NCBI GenBank assembly: GCA_964371695.1 | Contig: CAYJOG010000046.1 | Location: forward strand, 1-11,493 | Source of the DNA: CAYJOG01 sp964371695 [NCBI: uncultured bacterium] | GTDB taxonomy: Bacteria > CAYJOG01 | Direction: 5' to 3' | Length of the DNA: 11,493 nucleotides | Shown: positions 7,595 through 11,493 of the stretch, one piece after another | Layout: each line of letters starts with the position of its first letter | Numbering within the stretch: position 1 is the stretch's first letter | Notes under the pieces: model-generated | What the model saw: only the letters and a program-made list of their open reading frames with translations | Databases searched by the model: none | What the model was told of the DNA's origin: nothing | Program-made: the position numbers and the translations under genes

Positions 7595-7734
7595 CCTGTT
7601 TGAAAACGAATGAAGATTTGTTTTCAAACAGGTGCTTGCGGTCAGGGATGACCGCATCCGAAAACCGAAGTGTTGAAAACACTGAGGTTTTCGCCACGCC
7701 GAGGGGGCTTTGCCCCCGCTGGCGTTGGGTTTTA
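7595..7734 (+). repeat. Structured repeat, copy B
   Basis: Begins immediately after the fliR stop. Hairpin I: 13-bp arms CCTGTTTGAAAAC and GTTTTCAAACAGG (7595-7632). Hairpin II: GCGGTC-AGGGAT-GACCGC (7638-7655). Hairpin III: outer arms CGAAAACC/GGTTTTCG, a GA/GA internal loop and inner arms AGTGTT/AACACT around GAA (7659-7693). Hairpin IV: GGGGGC-TTT-GCCCCC inside ACGCC/GGCGT (7696-7725). The element then stops matching copy A after GGTTTTA at 7734. Either it is truncated, or it is interrupted by copy C2 and resumes at 7991. Confidence 0.8.
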
Positions 7735-7773
7735 TGTCAATTCTCAACCGAAACAGCATTAATCCGCCTTTAT

Positions 7774-7944
7774 TGCCCGGTTGAAAAAAGGGGAGGGCGA
7801 AGTCAGCCGGGGTGAAGAGAATTGGTATGAATTCATGGATGAATTCGGCCCGAACACCGAGGCGCAGCAAGCGCCGCAGGTGTTTGCGGCGCAAGCGGGC
7901 TTTGCCTGCGCAGCGCCGGGCCGCAGCCATTCACGACGAATGGC
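7774..7944 (+). repeat. Structured repeat, copy C2
   Basis: Matches C1 in order. TGCCCGGT lead (7774); GAATTGGTAT (7819-7828); hairpin II GAATTC-ATGGAT-GAATTC (7829-7846); hairpin III with outer arms CGAACACC/GGTGTTTG and inner GGCG/CGCC (7851-7886); hairpin IV with GCGGGC-TTT-GCCTGC inside GGCGC/GCGCC (7888-7917); then an extra hairpin GCCATTC-ACGAC-GAATGGC (7926-7944). The first 70 nt after the decamer are nearly identical to C1; later parts differ but keep pairing. The 39 nt at 7735-7773 between B and C2 show nothing I recognise. Confidence 0.8.
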
Positions 7945-7954
7945 AAGGCCAATT

Positions 7955-7995
7955 AAACCAATGAACATTCTGCTGTTTCGAATGTTCATTGGTTT
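7955..7995 (+). repeat. Long perfect 16-bp hairpin
   Basis: Arms AAACCAATGAACATTC (7955-7970) and GAATGTTCATTGGTTT (7980-7995) pair perfectly over 16 bp around a 9-nt loop. This is the longest uninterrupted stem in the window. No counterpart is seen in copies A or C1. It overlaps the start of the next hairpin (7992-8022) by 4 nt, so the two cannot both form fully. Confidence 0.75.
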
Positions 7996-8025
7996 TAAAA
8001 GTCCACGACGGACTTTTAAAACAGG
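7992..8025 (+). repeat. Tail hairpin V upstream of pilin 1
   Basis: 13-bp arms GTTTTAAAAGTCC (7992-8004) and GGACTTTTAAAAC (8010-8022) enclose ACGAC. The end TTTTAAAACAGG (8014-8025) is the same terminal repeat as in copy A (8752-8763). It could be the tail of copy B or of C2; the following GGCTTCGAGAGG resembles the flank of C1. It ends 30 nt before the pilin 1 start. Confidence 0.75.
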
Positions 8026-8040
8026 CTTCGAGAGGTTTTG

Positions 8041-8049
8041 TGGTACGAT
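8041..8049 (+). promoter_or_regulatory. Extended -10 (TGGTACGAT) for pilin 1
   Basis: TGG-TACGAT is an extended -10 ending 6 nt before the ATG at 8056, so transcription would start at or beside the start codon. No Shine-Dalgarno sequence lies at normal distance; AGAGG at 8031-8035 is 20 nt away. No -35 is apparent. Confidence 0.35.
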
Positions 8050-8055
8050 TTCTCC

Positions 8056-8577
8056 ATGCGAGCCAAAAAGGGTGGGCGGCGAGGCAGTCTGGCCTTGGCC
8101 GGTGTGTCGCTGATTGAGTTGATGATTGTCATCGCCGTGATCGGGATTCTGGCGGGCATCACCATTCCCAACTACACGCGTCTGAGGGACAGGGAAAGGG
8201 CGAAGGGCTGTTATGTGGCAGTCAAAACTGTGGTGCTGGCCCAGGAGATGTTTTACAAGGACGTGGGCAGCTACGCCACCACCCTGTCCAAGTTGAACAA
8301 CTATCAGTTGCCCAATCTGGGAATGGCGGGCAACAACAGCTTTTATCTGCTGACCAACAAACTCACGGCGCCCATCAACCGCAATGGCTGCAACACCGTT
8401 TCCATCCTTTCGGCAGACAACGGCAACTGGCTGGCCAACGCCGTGCCCATGGGCAAATACGGTTCGGAAGGGTGTACTTTCCAGTTCAACATCACCAACC
8501 ATCGGGCCAACTGGAACGTCATCAGTTGTGGGGGAGCGGACGCCCTCACCAAAAGGGATTTTTCTGCCTTGAACTGA
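8056..8577 (+). CDS. Type IV pilin-like protein 1
   Basis: The 173-residue prepilin has a 16-residue basic leader (MRAKKGGRRGSLALAG), then the cleavage and methylation site with Gly at -1, mature VSLIE and Glu5, followed by the hydrophobic alpha-1 segment LMIVIAVIGILAGITIPNY. The mature protein is about 157 residues. Four Cys (GC after alpha-1, NGC, EGC and ISC near the end) and the block NAVPMGKYGSEGC match pilin 2 at 9066, so the two are paralogues. The ATG at 8056 is preferred over an in-frame TTG at 8038 because it gives a normal leader length. It is separated from pilin 2 by 488 nt of repeats, so probably not co-transcribed. It may be a minor pilin or an alternative major pilin; type II secretion pseudopilin is less likely. 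Confidence 0.9.
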   Translation: MRAKKGGRRGSLALAGVSLIELMIVIAVIGILAGITIPNYTRLRDRERAKGCYVAVKTVVLAQEMFYKDVGSYATTLSKLNNYQLPNLGMAGNNSFYLLTNKLTAPINRNGCNTVSILSADNGNWLANAVPMGKYGSEGCTFQFNITNHRANWNVISCGGADALTKRDFSALN

Positions 8578-8586
8578 GCCTAAGGG

Positions 8587-8763
8587 CCTGTTTTAAAATT
8601 AGGGCATGTGAAACATGGTCTAATTTTAAGCAGGCTTTTGCGGTCATGGATGACCGCACCCGAAAGCCGAAGCTTTGTAAAAGCGGAGGTTTTCGCCCCG
8701 CAAGGGGGCTTTGCCCCCGCCAGCGGGTGGTTTTAAAAGTCCAGGATGGACTTTTAAAACAGG
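8587..8763 (+). repeat. Structured repeat, copy A (complete, MITE-like)
   Basis: A 177-bp element bounded by perfect 12-bp terminal inverted repeats, CCTGTTTTAAAA and TTTTAAAACAGG. Inside: hairpin I (TTAAAATTAG/CTAATTTTAA); hairpin II GCGGTC-ATGGAT-GACCGC (8640-8657); hairpin III with outer arms CGAAAGCC/GGTTTTCG and inner GCTTT/AAAGC (8661-8695); hairpin IV GGGGGC-TTT-GCCCCC inside CCCGC/GCGGG (8697-8727); hairpin V with 13-bp arms GTTTTAAAAGTCC/GGACTTTTAAAAC around AGGAT (8730-8760). GCCTAAGGG just before and GCCAAGGGG just after look like an imperfect target duplication. It starts 9 nt after the pilin 1 stop. No ORF, so any movement would need a transposase in trans. Confidence 0.8.
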
Positions 8764-8810
8764 CGCCAAGGGGTGTGGGCCAGCGGTGTATTTGGTAAAA
8801 ATGGAGGAGT

Positions 8811-8893
8811 AGGTGTGGTGTCCCCACTGCGCCAATACAGCAGCGATGTCCTCATCGCTGCTACGCATTTTGAGCCGAATAAACCACCAGGGC
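8811..8893 (-). repeat. GTAGC-hairpin repeat upstream of pilin 2
   Basis: On the minus strand, CCTGGTGGTT and ATGCGTAGC lead into a perfect 10-bp hairpin, AGCAGCGATG and CATCGCTGCT around AGGA, then an imperfect hairpin GGCGCAGTG/CACCACACC around GGGA. The flanks align with 11328-11408 on the plus strand. In that copy the hairpin loops are TCC-type, so the tips here appear flipped relative to the flank. The stretch 8764-8810 between this and copy A shows nothing recognisable. Confidence 0.7.
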
Positions 8894-8902
8894 CTTTTTG
8901 AG

Positions 8903-8917
8903 GGAAAAGCGCTTGCA
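8903..8917 (+). promoter_or_regulatory. Candidate sigma-54 promoter for pilin 2
   Basis: GG (8903-8904), ten bases, then GC (8915-8916) inside TTGCA (8913-8917) meets the -24/-12 spacing rule; the -12 half is perfect and the -24 half is weak (GGGAAAA). The expected start is near 8928, leaving a leader of about 137 nt. Sigma-54 and PilR control of major pilin genes is known in several proteobacteria. A sigma-70 alternative is TTGCAA (8913-8918) with TAGACT (8937-8942), spacer 18; TATACT at 8971 is a further -10 candidate. Confidence 0.3.
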
Positions 8918-9050
8918 ACCGAAGGGACAAGGGCGCTAGACTTATACCTAAGGCTAATTTCCCCTTTCTTTATACTGTTTCTGTGTTTGTGCGCAGCAAG
9001 GCGCGAAAACAGGCGTTTTTCACATGAAAATTGACATTAAATCGGACAGA

Positions 9051-9060
9051 AAGGAGGTGA
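9051..9060 (+). promoter_or_regulatory. Strong Shine-Dalgarno of pilin 2
   Basis: AAGGAGGTGA, nearly full complement to the 16S rRNA 3' end, with 5 nt to the ATG at 9066. This decides the start against the in-frame ATG at 9024 and is the only strong ribosome-binding site in the window, fitting a highly expressed pilin. Confidence 0.85.
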
Positions 9061-9065
9061 AAACC

Positions 9066-9488
9066 ATGAAAAATCTCAAGAAATTGAAAGGCACCGGCGG
9101 CTTTACGCTTATCGAACTTATGATTGTTATCGCCATCATCGGCATTCTGGCCGCCATCGCCATTCCGAACTTCCTGAACATCCGCGCCCGTGCCCAGTTC
9201 AGCGCCTGCAACACCGGCATGGGCAGCATCCGCACGGCCGAGGAAATGTTCATGTCCGACAACGACGCCTACGGCAGTCTGGCCAACCTCAACAGCTACG
9301 CCGGCCGCACATATATTGACCAAGCCAAGGTTACGTCTAACTGCGTGGCAGCGCCCTTCATCACGCTGGGTGGCACCAACAACAGCACGTTCAACGTCAA
9401 TGCCGTGCCAAAAGGCAAGTTCTCCAGCACCTGCAACATTTTCTTCACCGAGGTGGTCAACAACACCAACGGCACCTGCTGGATCTGA
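9066..9488 (+). CDS. Type IV pilin, probable major subunit
   Basis: The 140-residue prepilin has a 12-residue leader (MKNLKKLKGTGG), cleavage before FTLIE with Glu5, and a classic alpha-1 stretch LMIVIAIIGILAAIAIPNF, giving a mature protein of about 128 residues. Four Cys (SAC, SNC, STC, GTC) occupy positions like those of pilin 1, and the block NAVPKGKFSSTC is shared, suggesting two conserved disulfides. The start is fixed by the strong Shine-Dalgarno sequence at 9051-9060. Downstream is a perfect intrinsic terminator (9516-9542), so the gene is monocistronic. Compact size, strong translation signals, own terminator and position beside pilC all point to the main fibre subunit of a type IVa pilus. 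The symbol pilA is plausible but not proven, so it is left blank. Confidence 0.93.
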   Translation: MKNLKKLKGTGGFTLIELMIVIAIIGILAAIAIPNFLNIRARAQFSACNTGMGSIRTAEEMFMSDNDAYGSLANLNSYAGRTYIDQAKVTSNCVAAPFITLGGTNNSTFNVNAVPKGKFSSTCNIFFTEVVNNTNGTCWI

Positions 9489-9515
9489 TTCCGGCCCCAA
9501 TGCCTGATTTTCATG

Positions 9516-9542
9516 CCACCCGCTCCGGCGGGTGGTTTTTTT
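9516..9542 (+). terminator. Intrinsic terminator of pilin 2
   Basis: Perfect 8-bp stem CCACCCGC/GCGGGTGG around TCCG, followed by seven T residues (9536-9542), 27 nt after the pilin 2 stop. Confidence 0.95.
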
Positions 9543-9577
9543 GTGCAGCCCGACCCATGCGGATTGAGTCTTGCGGT

Positions 9578-9607
9578 TTGAATCTTGAGGCTGGGGCCGG
9601 TTATCAT
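9578..9607 (+). promoter_or_regulatory. Candidate sigma-70 promoter of pilC
   Basis: TTGAAT (9578-9583) and TATCAT (9602-9607, 5 of 6) with an 18-nt spacer lie just after the terminator. The -10 ends 6 nt before the GTG at 9614, so the transcript would begin at or near the start codon. Confidence 0.45.
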
Positions 9608-9613
9608 GGGGCC

Positions 9614-10822
9614 GTGCCCACTTACAGCTACAAGTGCCGCGATGGCAAGGGCGCGTCCGTCACCGGCACCATCGAGGCCGACAGCGACGCTGCCGCACGA
9701 GAGGCCCTAAGAGAAAAAGACCTGCTGGTCATTTCCATCAATCAGTCGGCGGCGGGGGGCAAAAAACAGAGCTTCTTCGAGGCCATGAAGAAGGTGAAGC
9801 TCAAGTCTCTGGCGATTTTTACGCGCCAGTTCGCCACCATGATCAACAGCGGCCTCAGCTTGGTGCGCGCCCTGGATGTGCTGACGATTCAGACCGAAGA
9901 CAAAAAGCTGGCGGACATTCTGAGCATGATCAAGGAAGACGTGGAGCAGGGCAGCACACTCACCGACGCCTTTGGTAAATACCCCGACACCTTCAACGCC
10001 CTGTTCATCAACCTGGTGAGCGCCGGCGAGGTGGGTGGTGTGCTGGACGAAGTGATGGCGCGCTTGGCGATCTTCATTGAAAAAGACCAGGAACTGAAGG
10101 CCAAGGTGAAGTCCGCCATGACCTATCCCACCATCATCTTTATTTTTGCCAACGTCATCGTCATTTTTCTGTTGGTGTTCATCCTGCCCACGTTCATCGC
10201 CATGTTCACCGAAATGGGCGTGGAGCTGCCCGCTCCCACGGCATTTCTGGTGAACGTGAGCAAAAGTCTCACCAGTTACTGGTATATGTGGTTGGCAACT
10301 CTCTTTGGCATGGCGTTTGGCCTCAAGGCGTGGCGAAAAACCGAGAGCGGGCGGTATCGTTGGGATTCCCTGATGCTCAAGCTGCCGGTGTTTGGCATGC
10401 TGAACACCAAAATCGCCGTCAGCCGGTTTGCCCGCACCATGAGCACGCTGCTTTCCAGCGGTGTGCCCATCATGCAGTCGCTGGAAGTGGTGGCCAAGGC
10501 CAGCGGCAACGCCGTGATGGAAGGGGGGCTGATGAACGTGCGCGAGCAGATCCGCGAAGGCTCCAACATGGCCGACCCCATCGCCGCCATGCCCATTTTT
10601 CCCCCCATGGTCACCCACATGATCGCCGTGGGTGAAGAAACCGGTAACCTGGACGCCATGCTGGAGAAGGTGAGTGATTTTTATGACATGGAAGTGGAGC
10701 GCACCCTGGAATCCCTCACCGCCATGATCGAGCCGTTGTTGATGGTGTTCATGGGTGTGGTGGTGGGGTTTATCGTGGTGGCCATGTTTTTGCCCATGTT
10801 CAGCCTGCTCAACGCCATCTGA
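9614..10822 (+). CDS. pilC: Type IV pilus inner-membrane platform protein PilC
   Basis: PilC anchors the assembly ATPases at the inner membrane and passes pilins into the growing fibre. From GTG 9614 the protein is 402 residues, the family norm, and begins VPTYSYKCRDGKG, like the usual MPTYxYxxRdxxG start. An ATG at 9500 in frame would add 38 residues overlapping the terminator and is rejected. Two T2SSF domains lie at about 69-190 and 270-392. Each contains the conserved G-E-x-x-G-x-L/V-D block (SAGEVGGVLDEV near 136, AVGEETGNLDAML near 338). Three membrane segments sit near 173-193, 219-237 and 374-394. PilB/PilT ATPases are not in the window. Pilin 3 follows after 36 nt. A type II secretion GspF identity is possible by homology, but the pilin neighbours favour PilC. 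Confidence 0.95.
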   Translation: MPTYSYKCRDGKGASVTGTIEADSDAAAREALREKDLLVISINQSAAGGKKQSFFEAMKKVKLKSLAIFTRQFATMINSGLSLVRALDVLTIQTEDKKLADILSMIKEDVEQGSTLTDAFGKYPDTFNALFINLVSAGEVGGVLDEVMARLAIFIEKDQELKAKVKSAMTYPTIIFIFANVIVIFLLVFILPTFIAMFTEMGVELPAPTAFLVNVSKSLTSYWYMWLATLFGMAFGLKAWRKTESGRYRWDSLMLKLPVFGMLNTKIAVSRFARTMSTLLSSGVPIMQSLEVVAKASGNAVMEGGLMNVREQIREGSNMADPIAAMPIFPPMVTHMIAVGEETGNLDAMLEKVSDFYDMEVERTLESLTAMIEPLLMVFMGVVVGFIVVAMFLPMFSLLNAI

Positions 10823-10842
10823 TAGAAAATTCTTCAAACGGG

Positions 10843-10848
10843 TATAGT
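10843..10848 (+). promoter_or_regulatory. -10-like TATAGT before pilin 3
   Basis: TATAGT (5 of 6) ends 10 nt before the ATG at 10859, between pilC and pilin 3. No clear -35 and no Shine-Dalgarno sequence are seen. Pilin 3 may have its own near-leaderless transcript, or be read through from pilC. Confidence 0.3.
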
Positions 10849-10858
10849 TAAACCTCAC

Positions 10859-11317
10859 ATGAACAAACCCCTCTTGAAACGGAAGAAAAGCGGCACAAAG
10901 GGCTTGCGCGGGTTCACTCTGGTTGAACTTTTGTTGGTGATTTTCATCATTGCCACACTGGGGGCCATCGCCATCCCCTATTTTCAGGGCCAGCGCAAGC
11001 ACGCCAGGGCCAATGCGGGCGTAGCCACGCTCAAGAGCATCCAGACCGCCCAGGAGATTTATGAACAGGACATGAACACCTATGTGCCCGCTGCTGCGGA
11101 TTTCAACCAGTTGGCGACGGCGTTGGGGGGGCGTATCAATTCCGACGGCGCAAACCTTCAGAAAACCCTGCAGGTGTTTTCCTCCTATGTGGGAACTCAA
11201 ACCACGTGGCAACTGGATGTGGTGATTGAAGAGGCCCAGATCCGCGCCTCTCAGGACGCCATCTGCTGCGTTTCCATGCCCACCTGCACTTATGCCGATG
11301 AACTGCCCTCCTGCTGA
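10859..11317 (+). CDS. Type IV pilin-like protein 3
   Basis: The 152-residue prepilin has an 18-residue strongly basic leader (MNKPLLKRKKSGTKGLRG), cleavage before FTLVE with Glu5, and the alpha-1 segment LLLVIFIIATLGAIAIPYF, giving a mature protein of about 134 residues. It differs from pilins 1 and 2: it lacks the NAVPxGK block, and its four Cys cluster at the C-terminus (CCVSMPTC and final SC), so its disulfide pattern must differ. The ATG at 10859 is the first in frame after the pilC stop and gives a normal leader. With pilC 36 nt upstream it may be an operon partner. It could be a minor pilin or a pseudopilin; the N-terminal motif alone cannot separate these. Confidence 0.9.
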   Translation: MNKPLLKRKKSGTKGLRGFTLVELLLVIFIIATLGAIAIPYFQGQRKHARANAGVATLKSIQTAQEIYEQDMNTYVPAAADFNQLATALGGRINSDGANLQKTLQVFSSYVGTQTTWQLDVVIEEAQIRASQDAICCVSMPTCTYADELPSC

Positions 11318-11327
11318 AGAGGCCGCG

Positions 11328-11413
11328 ACCTGGTGGTTCATCCGATTTGAGATGCGTAGCAGTGATGTCCTCACTGCTGGTGTATGGGTGCGGTGTCCCC
11401 GCCGCACCCATTG
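11328..11413 (+). repeat. GTAGC-hairpin repeat after pilin 3
   Basis: CCTGGTGGTT and GATGCGTAGC lead into hairpin AGCAGTGA/TCACTGCT around TGTCC (11358-11378), then a 10-bp stem GGGTGCGGTG/CGCCGCACCC with one T-G wobble around TCCC (11387-11410). It begins 11 nt after the pilin 3 stop and aligns with the minus-strand copy at 8811-8893. Neither hairpin has a T-tract, so termination is doubtful. Confidence 0.7.
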
Positions 11414-11443
11414 CTGTCAGGTTTGTGGGAAAAGTCCTGGATT

Positions 11444-11493
11444 ATCAGGGGTTTTTTGAGGTAGCCCCGGCGTCCCGCCGGGAGTGTCAACCG
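11444..11493 (+). repeat. Right-edge GTAGC-hairpin repeat
   Basis: ATCAGGGG, six T, GAGGTAGC, then a hairpin with arms CCCGGCG and CGCCGGG around TCC. Positions 11444-11484 are the exact inverted copy of 15-55, and TCAACCG after two mismatches also matches. The element is cut by the window edge. Positions 11414-11443 between the repeats show nothing recognisable. Confidence 0.8.

Noticed and set aside
7703-7717. GGGGGC-TTT-GCCCCC as a fliR terminator
   Set aside because: No T-tract follows, and the same hairpin IV recurs inside every repeat copy, so it is part of the element rather than a gene-specific terminator.
8038-8055. In-frame TTG start for pilin 1
   Set aside because: AGAGG is only 2 nt from it, and the resulting 22-residue leader is less typical than the 16 residues from ATG 8056.
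7595-8765. CRISPR array
   Set aside because: Repeats are palindromic, of different lengths and unevenly spaced; there is no constant direct repeat with unique spacers and no cas gene.
9024-9065. Upstream in-frame ATG for pilin 2
   Set aside because: The near-perfect Shine-Dalgarno at 9051-9060 serves the ATG at 9066, which gives a normal 12-residue leader.
9500-9613. Upstream in-frame ATG for pilC
   Set aside because: The extra 38 residues would overlap the terminator stem and promoter, and match nothing in PilC. The GTG at 9614 gives the normal family N-terminus.
9707-11407. Minus-strand open frame (566 codons) opposite pilC and pilin 3
   Set aside because: It crosses two unmistakable genes, pilC and pilin 3, and is His-rich low-complexity sequence; a shadow frame.

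Overview
The window is a GC-rich chromosomal segment of a Gram-negative bacterium. Its features are a SPOR-capped periplasmic or envelope protein, flagellar FliR, type IV pilus genes and dispersed palindromic intergenic repeats. It looks proteobacterial or deltaproteobacterial in grade, but nothing here fixes the taxon and I do not name one.

Layout, left to right: (1) 1-251, intergenic DNA with an array of small hairpins (the 'GTAGC-hairpin' family) and a dRS3-like 20-bp palindrome. (2) 252-5720, minus strand, a 1822-residue exported protein made of a signal peptide, a SPOR-like domain, 13 Ig-like repeats of about 125 residues and a second SPOR-like domain. (3) 5721-6021, a divergent intergenic region with one copy of a structured repeat. 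(4) 6022-6546, a small protein of six 23-residue beta-type repeats. (5) 6619-6693, tRNA-Gln(UUG). (6) 6788-7594, fliR without other flagellar genes beside it. (7) 7595-8055, 460 bp of nested hairpin repeats. (8) 8056-8577, a type IV pilin-like protein. (9) 8578-9065, one intact repeat element with 12-bp terminal inverted repeats, then a second hairpin family, then a possible sigma-54 promoter. (10) 9066-9488, a probable major pilin with a strong Shine-Dalgarno sequence and a clean terminator. (11) 9614-10822, pilC. (12) 10859-11317, a third pilin-like protein. (13) 11318-11493, more 'GTAGC-hairpin' repeats, including an inverted copy of 41 nt also found at the left edge.

The right half encodes parts of one type IV pilus or type II secretion-like fibre machine: three prepilins carrying the GxxxxE cleavage site and the inner-membrane platform PilC. 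The ATPases, prepilin peptidase and secretin are not in the window. FliR belongs to the flagellar export gate. The giant SPOR protein probably acts at peptidoglycan in the periplasm, role unknown.

The most unusual content is intergenic. Four copies of one element share an ordered series of hairpins. Stems differ between copies by compensatory changes, while the loops (ANGR or TTT) are kept. I propose this as a structured, probably mobile, repeat family. A second family has hairpins whose tips appear flipped relative to their flanks. Several genes also have a -10-like hexamer only 6-10 nt before the start codon and no Shine-Dalgarno sequence, which suggests leaderless transcription.
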